64,000 nt of DNA from Thuidium tamariscinum (GCA_947034885.2 OX344758.2:13667067-13731066); one strand, 5' to 3'. Shown: positions 23,745 through 36,992, counted from the stretch's first letter. Program-made: numbers and translations. The notes: a model not told the origin generated them from the sequence alone.

Positions 23745-26394
23745 ATGACGGTACAAAGCAACAAGTTGGAAGAGATGTCCCGCGCTTTCAATATTACAGT
23801 GCAGTTATGGTTCAGCATCATCTGTTGTGTGTTGTGATCTGCGTGTATGGAGTGTCACGATAGTGTGTTCAACATGATTGATGAGCTACATGAAGCATTC
23901 ATACATATGATGCACAGAGAAGAAGAGGTTGTCCATAATGGAGGTGTGTTAGCAGAATAACTGGAGAAGTTGGGAATAGAAGTTCACACCCATCTTAAAA
24001 CATTGAGAAGGGTACATGGAAAAGTTGGAACACAAATTCCATGCAGCTGAAGCACAAGTGCATGACGGAAATGCAGTGGCATGAGCTGTTCGAAATTCAA
24101 CATTTCTTGTCACTATAAACGTTCAACCTAACATCGATTGTTCAGGGAAGGAGTGGGTATCGGACATAGGAATTGGAGCATTCTTCGGCATATAGAAGAA
24201 ATTCCTTGAACCACTGGGAGAAACACATAAATGAAGTGAAAAGCCATAATTTTTATTGACGACATCAGCTGAGCATCACAAGTTACATCACGTGTGTTTC
24301 TGTCAAAAGAAACATTCAACACACCATCAATGTGAACATAGAAGCTTGGATTGTTACTTAGAAGGGCAAGTAGAAGTTGCTAAGAAAAATTTTGTCTTAT
24401 CACATTGAACTGGGGTTTCTCCTAGTGTCTGACAAGGAGTTCAGAAGAAGTCAGGAACTGGTGCATTGTATGGTGCAGGAATTGAACATGCGAAGAAGAA
24501 GTAATCATAATGTGAACCCTGTAAAAATAAGTGTAACTACGTCGTAGAAGGTATTCACAAATAAAAAGATGAGGATTACTACTCAAGTCACTTCATTTCT
24601 ATTTTTATTTTTTGCATTTATGAGTGAATTGGTAATAATCACTTTTGAATGTGAAGAGAAACAAATGCCATTGTCTTTTTTTCTTTTCCAAAACAAATGC
24701 ACAATTTCCATTGAAAATGAATCAGTACACTACGCCCAAGGGCAAGCCCCGATAAAAGAGATTTCATTTTTTTATTTCCAATTTTTTAAGGAATTTTTTT
24801 ACGATCTAAGAAATAACAACCACATCATCTATGATGAAAGAACAAACAATAACAAGCCAAACTATTCTCTTGCTCAAAGTAGGCAAGGGAGGCTAACTTC
24901 ATCAAACTGCTTGGAAAATGCCCTTGTCTTAGAGATTGGAATAGGATTGAGATCGTCATCAAGAATAGTGATAAAAATTCAAAGTGTATAAGAGCATGTC
25001 CGCATTACAAATTAAATTTGAATAACCTAAGAAATTTATAAAATCATTACCCTAAACTATGAAGGAACTCACTATTTGTAGCTTTGCTACATCAACTTTG
25101 TGCAAAACCAAGTAGACATTTTAAAATATTTAAGCACCTTTTGAGTAAAATTTCAAACTTTCGTAAGTGACAATATTAAATGATCACATAAATTGTAGCA
25201 TCCTAATACAAAATACCCTTCTATTTCAATTATTTACACTATTATAAACTACAACAATAACTACTTTGCATCATTACAAGGGGATATTTCTTTATATATA
25301 TATATATATATATAATATGATCTTTGTCTACATCAAGGAGTGCTAAATATTTTTAACACATGACTACACTCAGGATATTCTGTATGATTCAATTGTATTA
25401 GGCAAAAAAATCTATTCAAAATTATGATTTTTATTTATTTTTAATTATTTTCTTGATGACTCTTCTTTAGAAGGATAATGCTTTTAGCTTCTTTATAACA
25501 TGTAGACATGTTTATGAATTATATTGAAAGCCTTAAGAAGAATCCAAAATTTACTCTATAATATGTTTTTAATTTTTATCCATTTGATCCATTTGGTAAA
25601 TATTGAATGCATTTTGGTCTATCATCATTTCACCTTGAAAATGAGTTTTCTTACTTCACATCATTGGAGAAAATGAGCTATAGTTTGTAGCAATATAGAA
25701 TATTGGGCAAGTGTATATGACTAAAGATTTCATTTTTTTTCTTTAAAATTTTCTCACAATATGAGAATATCTTCAAGACACTGAAAATTTAATCACTTTT
25801 GAGTACATAGTTAAAAAAAATTTGCATGATAAGTTTTATCTTTCTCAACTCAAGTATTCTCTATAGATCTAAAAGAATCAAGCGCTTCAAAAATAAAAAA
25901 ATTTTAATTTGTTTCTTATATTCATAAATACATGGAAAGTTGTGAATCCTTCTATTTTCATCAATGAGTTCAAAGTTATGAAGCATTTCAATTTCGGGGC
26001 AGTCATGGATTCTAAACTCTAAATCTTTCAATGTACTACGTAATATCTTCTGTAATTAGAAACAACAGAATTAGCTAAAAATTCATTAACCATACTAAAA
26101 TGTACAGTAGACAGTAGTTCTTAGTTCTTACAGTTGTTGAAAGCTTCCATTTTTTTAAAAAGTGGACACTTAAAACAATTCCATATTCTCACTTGTGAGT
26201 TTTAAATTTCAATAGTGAAAATCGAAAAACACTTTTGTATTTCCATTATAATAGAGCCATTTCACAAGCAAATGCGTAATTGCAAAATTTTAACCCTTGA
26301 ATGCTCAAAGTGCATTTTTTTGGTAACTCACTATCAATGGAATTTTTTTCTTTTTTTTTCTATGAAATTTCCTCACAATGTGTGTCCAAGGAGT

Positions 26395-27235
26395 ACCTAT
26401 AATGCCCAATAATTTTCAAAACTTTACACAACATGGGTAAAAAGTTATTGCATGATATGTGATTTTTCTTACTTGGTAGGTAGCTCAAGCAGCTGAAAAA
26501 ACTTCGTCAAAAATCACTGTTTTTTAAAATGGAAATTTGAATACGGTTCGCTAGAATTTTATCTACTTGGAAAGCTTTGGCTCATTTCATTTTGATTTAT
26601 AAGATGAGAGTTATAGGAGTTTTAGTTTGAGGGTAGTTTGTGGGAAGTTAAGGAATCTCTACTCCAAAATAAACTTTGAAGTTAATTATTTTACTAAATT
26701 TTTAATATTTTGAAATAATATAAAAATATTAGGTGAAGATTGTCTATTATAACATTACAACCGTTGGGATTAGGAATCTTCAATTTCACAAATTTATTAT
26801 TATTATTTTAGTATTTTGAATCATTTTTTACCTCTTTCTACTTACTAATTTTTTTCTACATGTTGTACAACTCAAAATGATTTGAAATTGTTTAGGCATG
26901 TAGCCAACTTCACTAGAAGAATGAATCAAAAGAGTAGCAACCATTTTGGACTTTTCTTCATACAAAAGTGAGCTATTGAAGTAGAGCTGCCTGGATTTTT
27001 GAAGGGACAAAAAATGGTTTTTTGACAATTCAAACACTATTATCTTGCACTGTACATGGTGAAAATTTCTGAAATTTTTTTTGACATATTCTTGAAGTAG
27101 TATACAATAAGATCCTACAGTTATATTTGTATTAAAATGTTTTAAGAAAAAAATTTGGGTCTTCTACTAGAAGTGATGGTTTTGAAGTGTTTTTGGCAAA
27201 ACATAGTCCAATACATTTAGGGGTTAAATATGAGT
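26395..27235. repeat. single copy of the palindrome-arm repeat
   Basis: The segment matches the left arm of the 38-kb palindrome in the same order. Shared blocks include AAAATAAACTTTGAAGT, ATTGTNTATTACAACATT, CATGTTGTACAA, GCATGTAGCCAACTT and TTGCAACCATTTTGGAC. It ends with TTTAGGGGTTAAA near 27,217-27,229, as the palindrome arm does. It is clearly diverged, with many substitutions. Confidence 0.7.
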
Positions 27236-30200
27236 TAATGCCAAATGCACTTGTCTTTCCAGATTGAAACCCTAAATTATATTTCAAGGAAGTTCACCTC
27301 CCCCAACTTAGTTTCTGCTTGTCAATGAGTAATTTATGACCCCCCTAACTAAGGTATCAGTTATCTAAATTCAAAAAGGTCATGTCGTGTTTTTAATAAT
27401 GTAATTGTTCAGAGGGACTTGTGAACCCTGAAGGCTCAAAGCAAGGCAACTTCCAAGAACAAATCTAAAGCAGAGAGGTACATTCACTTGATTTGTTTTC
27501 CGAAGCACGTTTTTGTAATCTGTTTTTGAAACACAAGCATATGCACAAATTTCATTGTATGGTACAAGTACCTGTAACAGATGAAATAAGCACATTTGGA
27601 TATAATCCAAGGTAGTGCTGAACGACAGCAAATATTTTCAAAAATACATTGACAAAAATAATGGGGATTGCAAAGAATTGATTAATTTTATATTTTGAAT
27701 AGAAAGTACTATGAATTTTGAAAGGTAAAAGTTGGGCTTGACCTATAACCAACATGTACAATCATCCAATTTCAATCATCCAAAAATACTTTTCCACTCA
27801 TTACTTCTTGTATTTATGCTTACTTGTATGTCATTATCTTAGTGGTCCAAGTCTTGAAAAAGTACAAATGCGCATATTTCAAGGAGAAAATGACAAATCT
27901 ACATACATTAAATTATTCATGAATCCCAATAAATTAATACTAAATAATCAAATACAAAACATAACAATGTAAACACATAATGAACAACATTTTGAGCAAA
28001 TGAACAAATTGGTTCTCAAGTACTTACTTGATCCTTGAAATGTAGGGAGTACAACAAGCAACTTGTGTCTAGTAGATTCCCTTCTATTTTCAAGGGAGAT
28101 GTTTCCAATTGTTGTCACAAAAGGATATCTAGAGATTCTTGTGTTATTTGACAAACATGTTTGATCAAAATAAAAAAATCAGTGGTGAAATCATAGCTCT
28201 TGTGCATTGTAAATTAATGAAATCTTGCATTTGATGCCACCAAGATCTAGTATTAGGTGTTCTGTAGATTTGTTCTCCAGTCACAGATAGGTCAATGGTT
28301 GCCTTGAGTTTGGAAAAGGATCTCCAATTACATGAGTAGTTTGTTTCTAGTATTATTTTTATTTCCTTAGAAAAGTTTGTATTATTTGACCTTTTGTTAT
28401 TTCAAAAAATGAATAATGTAATAATAATAATAATAAAAATAAAAAGAGAACACGTAGGCAAATAGTTTTCCTTTTATGGATCCATCATGTAGTACAACTT
28501 TCAATTATCTTTAGAATCAATGGTGCTTTTAGAGTGCATTGATATAATTTTTTTCTCACCTTCAATGTCTCAGCATTACAATTCCTATAATGAATAATTG
28601 AAAGGGATTCATATTTAACCCCTAGAGCACCTAGGAGAGCACTTAAAACTTTTGAAAATTTGGACAAGGTCTATTGATTTTCCTAACGTATTACTTTTGT
28701 ACGAAACTCTTAGGATGTATGCTACTCATCGAAAACTTTGTATTAACATTGTTTTATACTATATGTATAAATATTATTGGGGTCAAAATTTATTTTGCAA
28801 TTGAATGATAAAATAAACAACCAAAATTATTTTTTCAAAATATTTTTAATCATTCCTATGAGATTGCATAGATGGATGCCTATTCTTAAAACCATTTAAA
28901 CCATTCAATTCCAAATAACAAAGTGAAGATTTTGAGTTTTATCTTGAAATAATCATGAAGGTTGAAAAAACATATGAGATTTGTTTTTGATTTTTAAAAT
29001 ATAAAAATATTAAATGAACGATACTAATGTTTACTAGATCATTCTTACCTTTGGAGTTGACAATTTCTAAATTCTTTGAACGGTTATTGATACATTAGTT
29101 TCATTTTTCATTTAATTACACTTTCTACTTTATTTTATTTTAAGATATATATATATGAAATTATTCTTGTTTGAATATTTTTTATACATGTATGTAGACA
29201 AACCATTTTTTAATGGGTTCACTAAAATTCATAAATTATTGGACAAGCGTGATTTTCTCTAAAAATGTTCAAAGACAAAACTTAACTTCATTGAAGGGCT
29301 AAAGAAGCCTATATGTCAAAATTTATGTACATTGAACTTGTAGTTGATAGGAATGTTTAATAATAAAATTTAGAGACAATGTCTTGAATATGTTAATCCT
29401 TTCAAGTCTATACATCACAAAGGTGAGTGCCACAAATACTAACTCCTACACTTAGTCAACCTTGATTGTAAATTTCAAAATATCTATTATTGATGTATAT
29501 TCTAAACTAGGAAAAAAAAGCTCTGTAAGGTTCAATACCATTTTAAAACTTTGATAAATTGAAAAATTGAAAGAATTATTGCAATTGCACTTTCTAAGTG
29601 TCAAAATCCATAGCATACCATATTATAAGTTTTTTGATTTGAAATTCTTTTTCTCTTAAAATGTTTCTTTGAATTCATATTATGAAATTGTATTTTTCAT
29701 TGTCAACTTCATTTACAGTAAATATTTGATATAATTCCTACCCATGTTCTAATTAATATAATGTTTTGTTTTCATCTTTTTCTTTAAATAATTACAATTA
29801 TCTGATTTTTTCATCAAAATCTATCAAATAATTTAGTATATTGATAGAAATATAGTCTTTCAAGCATTAAAACATTAAGATTTTATATATCAATTACATA
29901 ATACATTATGATAGAAGGGTTTTGATTTTTTTATTCAAATGTCATTTCAAAATTTGTATTCTATTTTATAAATTAAATAATTTGTACACTTATCTCTATT
30001 CCTACTTTTATATTTTGAAATAATTTCAAATTAATTGAGCTAATATTGATGCTATATTTGCAAATTTATTTTCACTTCTAATAACAAGAATTATAAGTAT
30101 AATAATTTTTTACAAAACAAAGTGAGAATTTTTAAAATGATAGACAAATTATAATGTCACATAATAAAAATTTAAGATTAGTATTTGAATACAATTTGGA

Positions 30201-31027
30201 GGGAAAAATTTAGCTTAAATATGATGTTTGACAATTTTGCAATAGATTTACTCCTTTAGGGGTTACCAAAAAAATTCTCATGGCTATAGTTGAGTTTAAA
30301 AAAAAAACATTTTGATAAAGATTTTGAAAAGTATGTAAGGACATCATTGTTAGAAAAACATGTACTCGTTGTAGGCCAATCCACACCTCTACTTCCATGT
30401 ATTTTTGGAACTAGTTAACATCTCGAACTTAGTTGTCACACTTTTGTTTTGTTGTTATTATTACTACATGTGGTGTCTCATTGAGACAAATAAATATCTG
30501 TATACACAAATTACAACATAAAAAAATCAAAATTAAAATAAGAATACGAAAGTATATTCTTTGAAAAATAAGAATATACAACATAAAAATTTTCATCAAT
30601 TTTCAAAAGTCAGATCTTGATGAGGCATGTTCTATACCAAAGGTGGAAAGTTGGATAGAAGATTTATAAACCGCAATAGAGTATTTATGTTTTGAAAGCT
30701 CAAAAGCATTGGGATTAATTTTTGGATGGATAACTTTAGCATGGGAACTTTAGTAGATGATGGGAACTTTAGGGAACGCTAGAGGATGCTTCAACACGTT
30801 CCAAAGCGGGAGTTCAGTTGCACTCCAACTTGAATTAGATCAATTAGGGTTTAGTGGAGTAGAAGTCCAAGTTGAACTTACACTTGAACTAGATGAGATT
30901 AGAAACCTTGCATTGCAAAGGTTCAACGTCTATTTCAAGAGAGTTCATTGTCCATTGCAAGAGTTCAACATCTGTCTACAATCAAGGTGCTTGCTGCCGA
31001 CATTCACAACGACCGTTTCCAGGTCTG

Positions 31028-31185
31028 CTAGCCAATTTCTAGGTCTGCTAGCTTTTAGGTTTCTTGCAGACTAGTGCAATGGTGCAAACTACCTCTATTT
31101 AGGTCTCTTGCAAACTAGTGCAATGGTGGAAACTACCTCTGTTTAGGTCTCTTGCAAACTACTGCATTGATTGTTCAATGGTGGA
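31028..31185. repeat. about three tandem 47-bp units
   Basis: Units of the type TTTAGGTCTCTTGCAAACTA followed by GTGCAATGGTGGAAACTACC recur near 31,052, 31,098 and 31,143. The last is stretched by a short insertion. Confidence 0.7.
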
Positions 31186-32152
31186 AATTGCCTCTAGTGA
31201 TCACAACTCGTGTACATTTTCTGTTGCATTTTTATGGCACAAATTTAGAGTAATTGAGATAAGAGCCCAGAGCTAACCTGTTGAATGGGCTAGTCACCCA
31301 AAGCTCATTGTGTTTGATGAGATAATGTCAACAAGAATTGACTTGTGGAACAATGTGCCAATTTTTTTGCTTCCAAGTTCAGGGTGTGGCTTGTGGGACT
31401 AGAGCATGCTCATCCTGAAGTTCAAAAGTCTCCCGTTGTCGGCAGGGTAGTAATCAAAAGTGCGGATGGGAAAGAGGTAAGGATGTTAATTTGACTTTGC
31501 AGTATCCAACAAGTTATAACTTTCCAATACTTCTCTGGAAGCAATAAGATTGTATTGCTTTTGGTTAGAGAAGGAAAGATTGTATTTTTTTTCTAACATG
31601 TAGACAAATTTCATTGCCAAGAAAGAGTAGACAGAACCAGGAGCGTTTTTTTTTCCTTTTATGGAACTGAAAACTACAGATATGTTCACTCAAGGTGACT
31701 CGTAGGCCTGAGCCCACGGCAGAGATAGCATTGCAGCAAAGATAGCATTGCAACAACGGTCTGGCCAAAGATATAGAAACCAGAATACAAAACGATGCAC
31801 CCTTGCTAAAGGAATGCCTCAGGTGAAAGACTCCATCTTCAGGTGAGCTAGGGAAAGGTTGCATTTTGATTATTTCACATTCCTGTGGAAGTCAAATCGA
31901 CTAATTTTATTTCATCACTCTATTGGAAGATGGCAGTTTATACAAATTTGGTTTAATGTTTGTTGATAACAAATGCTTTGACAATCAACATGGTTAATTA
32001 TGTTGATTCTCTGATCTGATGATATTGTGACCTTATTGAATGTTATAGGTGAGGTACCGTGTGCTCTCGACACCTGCAGAAAAGCAAATGGTTCAAGAAG
32101 TTTGTGTTGCTTTTAGATAAGAGTAAGCCCTGTTCTTCCAAAAATAATCTAC

Positions 32153-32430
32153 AGTAAGGTAGGTACACCCAAAATGGCTCCTGACCTTAAAGCGCTCTGT
32201 ACAACGTGCATAGATTTTCAAAATCAGTCATGTACCCAGACTGTAGATGGCGCTTTCAGAAACATGCTTTGACTGTTAATAACTTTTGCATACGGTATCC
32301 AAATCCACTGTTCTTTGGTGCGTTGGAACATGCTTTCACTCACCAACAAGACTGTAAAAAAATTTGAACAACATAATAACAGGAACTAGGCACAGTAGAG
32401 AAACTGGCGCTTTTGGGTGTACCTACCTTA
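32153..32430. mobile_element. 278-bp MITE with 20-bp perfect inverted ends
   Basis: The block starts TAAGGTAGGTACACCCAAAA and ends with its exact reverse complement. If the outermost TA on each side is the target duplication, this is a Tc1/mariner (Stowaway-like) MITE with the tip AGGTAGGTACACCC. There is no ORF inside. Confidence 0.7.
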
Positions 32431-32913
32431 GTTCATTAATTTTTATCTTTCAAGAGAAGTCCAATGGCTGGTGCAAACAAGATCTTGGGTGCCACTTTTT
32501 GGATTATAGGATAGGGCTCATAGACCGTTCAGGCTTTTGCACCTGTCCACTAGGAGGCTCTGAAATGGATCATTTACTGTGCGAAAATGAATTATGGATT
32601 ACATTGAAGCATGTTGAGACTTTGTTTTCACTAATTGAATGGATGGTTTCAGAGTCCCATTGAGTTCATTCTCAAAGGTGTCTCCTGATTCTTCTCAAAA
32701 TAAGGAATGATTGTTGAACTACCTTCTCTCAAGTGATTCAAAAATCTAAAAGAATAATTTATTCAACTATCCATTTCAGTTTTTGAAAAGGACGCATTAA
32801 GAAACAAATTATATCACTTTTGACATGTTGTACTTTTAGTTTCTGAACCAAGCCAAATTTCTTTTTCAAATTGTGCATGTATGGGTTTGCAAGGCCTGCT
32901 GATCACCACTATA

Positions 32914-33458
32914 GGCCATGTGGCAGATTATGTTTGAAAATTCATAACTAATTCAATAATGCTTCAAAAATTATGAAACAACTTCTGTTAGAATCCTCAT
33001 CTATTTCTCCTTCACTGAAAAATGAGTTAAAAATATTACAGTCTAAGAAAATATGTGAAAAAGGGGGAACCAGCCCTTAGATGGGCGGTTTCTAAACCTC
33101 TTACCTTACTTGGGAAAACGCTGAAATTTTTAAATTTCTGCAAATAGTTATTAGGCAAATTTTTGCAATCAGAGGCTCCAATTAGCATGGTGGAGTGTGT
33201 AAGGTAATTAGATTGGCACAGAATAGGAGTTTCTTTGTTTTACTTGCACCCCTGGGCCAATTCACCCTGGGCAGTTTTGGGGTACCTGTGAGCCCTCAAG
33301 TGTTTGTATGTCAATTTGAATTTGACATTGAATGCCCATTTGGATATGTGTTGGTTTTCAAATTTTAATTTGCTGCACGTTATTGAAACATTTTATTGCA
33401 GTAGATGACTGTACGTTATATTCTTCACTGTCTGCTCAGAAAGTGAGTCCCTAGAGTT
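32914..33458. repeat. 545-bp repeat, copy A
   Basis: It starts GGCCATGTGGCAGATTATGT and ends AAAGTGAGTCCCTAGAGTT. It is nearly identical to copy C at 34,640-35,184, with the same length. No ORF or inverted ends were seen. Confidence 0.85.
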
Positions 33459-34299
33459 TGTTAGGTGCATGGTATTTTGAGAGAGATCTAACATAGTGTA
33501 TGTTGTTTGTAGGTATGTGGATTTGATTCACTTAATCACAAGGCTGCTCATATGTTTGTGATGTTGATGGAGTTTTATTAACAAGTAACCTATTAGAGGC
33601 ACAGATGAAACAAGACCTCATTACATCAAAGGATTGTTGACAGCCTCAAGTCAAATCTCCTTCAACAGCTTTAGCTTTGTGAAAAGTATGTTTTCAACAT
33701 ATTACTTTAGTTTATATGTTGATTTTTTTATAGCCATTGCAAATGTAGCTATTTATGTTGATTATGATACACTTGAAGGGCCTTCGGGGCAGCAATTTTC
33801 TTTTCTAAAAGGCCTTGGTTGAAAGGTGTAGCGAATTTATTTTGCAACACCTTAAGAAACTTTGAGGTTTTCTTAGAATAATGATGCTATTCAAAGTATG
33901 GGAAGGGGGTTGTGCTTTGGCTGTGTGATGCTCCAATTAAACTTGGAGTGTTATTAGATGCTTTGAGTTATAACCCTTTCTATACTTTTGAAAATTAAGC
34001 CCTTAGTTACAGAAATGTCAATGACATGTATAAATACTCTTATTTTTAGCAAAAATAGTATTGATGTTCATCTCTTAACAAATGTCATTTTCTTTGGAAT
34101 GTTTGAAAAACATAATGATATTGTTTTTGTTGGAAAAGGATCCTAGTTGTGAAATTTTATTGTAAAAAACTTAGTTAATAAAATGATGCTCTAATGAATT
34201 AATTAAATTATAGATATAAATGAAGAATCTCATCTGAAAAAATTTTATTCTATTTTTTTTGTTGAAAAGGATTCCTTATTATGAAAACTTAGGTGTGTG

Positions 34300-34639
34300 G
34301 GCCATGTGGCAACCTATGTTTGAAAATTCATAACTAATTCAATAACGTTTCAAAAATTATGAAACAACCTTTGTTAGAATCCTCATCTATTTCTCCGTCA
34401 CTGAAAAATGAGTTAAAAATATTATAGTCTAAAGAAATATGTGAAAAGGGGGAACCAGCCCTTAGATGGGCGGTTTCTAAACCTCTTACCTTACTTGGGA
34501 AAACGCTGAAAATTTTAAACTTTTGCAAATAGTTATTAGGCAAATTTTTGCAATCAGAGGCCCCAATTAGCGTGGTGGAGTGTGTAAGGTAATTAGGTAC
34601 GCACGGAATAGGAGTTTCTTTGTTTTACTTGCACCTCTG
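34300..34639. repeat. 545-bp repeat, truncated copy B
   Basis: It corresponds to the first 340 bp of the unit and is directly fused to copy C at the word TGGGCCA. It is slightly more diverged than A and C (for example AACCTATG in place of AGATTATG). Confidence 0.8.
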
Positions 34640-35184
34640 GGCCATGTGGCAGATTATGTTTGAAAATTCATAACTAATTCAATAATGCTTCAAAAATTAT
34701 GAAACAACCTTTGTTAGAATCCTTATCTATTTCTCCTTGATTGAAAAATGAGTTAAAAATATTACAATCTAAAGAAATGTGTGAAAAGAGGGAACCAGCC
34801 CTTAGATGGGTGGGTTTCTAAACCTCTTACCTTACTTGGGAAAACGTTGAAATTTTTAAACTTCTGCAAATAGTTATTAGGCAAATTTTTGCAATCAGAG
34901 GCTCCAATTAGCATGGTGGAGTGTGTAAGGTAATTAGATAGGCACAGAATAGGAGTTTCTTTGTTTTACTTGCACCCCTGGGCCAATTCACCCTGGGCAG
35001 TTTTGGGGTACCTGTGAGCCCTCAAGTGTTTGTATGTCAATTTGAATTTGACATTGAATGCCCATTTGGATATGTGTTGGTTTTCAAATTTTAATTTGCT
35101 GCACGTTATTGAAACATTTTATTGCAGTAGATGACTGTACGTTATATTCTTCACTGTCTGCTCAGAAAGTGAGTCCCTAGAGTT
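34640..35184. repeat. 545-bp repeat, copy C
   Basis: This is a full-length copy in the same orientation as A, ending 330 bp upstream of the zinc-finger/dioxygenase gene. Confidence 0.85.
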
Positions 35185-35513
35185 CTATTTTTTTTTTGGT
35201 TGAAAAGGGTTCTTTATTATGAAAGCTTAAGTGTATTGTAATAAGCTTAGTTAATGAAATGATGTTCTTGTGAATTGGTTAAATTATGAATATAAATGAA
35301 GAATCTAATCTTTGATGGTTTTATGTGTTTTATAGCAATTTTAGTCTTAGATGTGAATGATTGTTATCTACATATTTAGCTTTTAGATTTACATGTTAAT
35401 ATAGGTTATTTTATAGGAGATAATAGATTCATGCAATGTACGTTTTATTGATACATTGTCATATGTATTTTAATAGCTTTTCTAATGCATATTTTTTATT
35501 TTTTATTTATAGG

Positions 35514-36992
35514 ATGGGAAAAAAGACAAGATCCAAAGCAAAGAAGAAGGGAATACAAGAACGAAGAGAAGCTGGTATAGAGGATCCAAACAAGCATCAA
35601 TGCTTGTTTTGTAAGTGCACCATACCAAATTAAAATGCATCTCTTAATGAGCATTATACTGGGAAGATGCATCGTAGGTTGGAGAAGCTATATTATTATA
35701 TTCAATTTTTTGAGGATCATGGCATTTTTCCTACTGTAGGGGAAAAAACCTATGAGTGTAGAATGTGCTCTATACATGGCATGCCGGCCGATGCTAAGAA
35801 GCTGAAAGCACATCTTATTGATGTGCATCTTGTGGGGCCCAAGAAAAAACATTCTTTTATGTTTTCTCAAGCACAGGTTGGATATTCTGGGGGTGAAGAG
35901 CCTAATATGATAGAGAGAGTTCAAAGGATCAGGCCTAAGGTTTATTGGGTCAGGGAGTATAAGCTCGATGAGGAATGTGCTGATTTTGAAAAAGTCACCT
36001 CTCCTATCCTTTGTGTTGACTCCTCTGGATGTGGATTCCATTTTTTATTGGTCAATGGCCGGTTTAGTTGTGGTACTCTTACCATAATGACTGAGCTTGC
36101 TACATTTTTGGAAGCTGAGGGGAATCCTACAAAACGAGGAGAAATGAAGACAGGAAGTTACAATTCTAAAATTGTGACTTTCGGTTTTCGTTATGCCTAT
36201 GGCCAGCTTGGAAGGTAAGTTTAATGAATTGAATGTTGAAGTGAACTTTTAATTTAATGTTCTTATGATTTCTATGCAATGTATTCATTATTGTTAATCA
36301 TTATTTTTATCATTTCTATTCAATATTTTTATACTAATTCTATGTATGTTGATTTTATAGGTTTCATCATGATGTTCACCAATGCCATAGTCGTGCTGAT
36401 CAATTATGCTCTATCATATGTGACCACTTGAAAGTGCAATTTCCGGAGGTATTCAAGCATTTGGAGTGTGTTTTGCGGGCAGAAGGCATTACCAAAGATG
36501 ACAATGTATCCCTTGCAAATACTCCATTTACAACTATGTGTATTACCAGGGACTACAATTGCAATATTCATGCAGATTCGGATGACGTGACTTATGGATT
36601 TTTTATTTGGTTTGATGCACATGGTATGTATTTTTCCTATTTTTCTAATCCATATTCTATCACTTTATGCACCATGTTTTAATATTTTAAATTCTATCTA
36701 ATTTATTAATGTTTTTACAGGTACTAAAGACCCACTTGGTAATGAGGTAAATTTTTATTTACCAGGGATCAAATTATTCACCATACCCCACATTGGTGAT
36801 GTTATATTATGCAAAGCTTCTGAACTTTGGCATTGTACAAGGACTATTGGTAAAAGAGGGCAGTTTGGAGTTGCTCTTTATCAAAAGGCATCATTTTTTA
36901 GATGGTATTCCATTGTGAAAAGCAACATGTTTGGTGATGTTTATGATAAACTCACCTTGAGTTGGCTTGATAGTTGTGATATGGAATATTAG
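35514..36992 (+). CDS. zinc-finger protein with TET/JBP-like Fe(II)/2-oxoglutarate dioxygenase domain
   Basis: Exons 35,514-36,214, 36,361-36,623 and 36,721-36,992 have donors GTAAGT and GTATGT, acceptors TTATAG and TTACAG, and agreeing phases. They give 411 codons including one internal TAA. A lysine/arginine-rich start (MGKKTRSKAKKKG) precedes finger 1 (C30-x2-C33, H47-x5-H53, U1-like) and finger 2 (C82-x2-C85-x14-H100-x4-H105). The C-terminal half has the double-stranded beta-helix signature: H304-x-D306 in ITRDYNCNIHADSDD, strand GFFIWFD, then GDVILCKASELWH with distal H359, and candidate 2-oxoglutarate arginines R362 or R382. TET/JBP enzymes oxidise 5-methylated bases in DNA. That this one does so is inference; other DSBH oxygenases are possible. 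The TAA (35,631-35,633) cuts finger 1, and a restart at M52 would keep finger 2 and the whole catalytic domain. It may thus be a truncated gene or a young pseudogene. Confidence 0.6.

Larger units (their letters stand above)
23745..32152. other. AT-rich repeat desert
   Basis: No gene can be supported. 23,745-24,560 probably contains the 3' part of the CACTA element. From 24.5 kb the DNA is very AT-rich with short TA, ATA and T runs (25,291-25,312; 28,419-28,440). Two arm-type repeats related to the 38-kb palindrome lie at about 25,900-26,050 and 26,395-27,235. A 47-bp tandem repeat lies at 31,028-31,185. The 140-codon ORF at 24,569-24,991 and the 105-codon ORF at 30,757-31,074 show no recognisable domain. 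Confidence 0.5.
32431..35513. other. non-coding stretch dominated by a duplicated 545-bp unit
   Basis: No gene is supported. The stretch holds the 545-bp repeat copies described separately. The last part (35,185-35,513) is AT-rich and ends in a polypyrimidine tract and an acceptor (TTTATAG) just before the zinc-finger gene's ATG. It may therefore contain a 5' UTR intron. Confidence 0.5.

Noticed and set aside
17160..24440. Shared word TAGTGTCTGACA at 17,181 and 24,424 as possible CACTA ends
   Set aside because: The two words are in the same orientation, whereas CACTA termini must be inverted. Probably chance.
24569..24991. 140-codon plus-strand ORF
   Set aside because: AT-rich, Phe/Asn-rich translation with no recognised domain. 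I considered organelle-derived DNA, but could not match it to any plastid or mitochondrial gene.
30757..31074. 105-codon plus-strand ORF
   Set aside because: It has no domain features and runs into the 47-bp tandem repeat; there are no splice or start signals of note.
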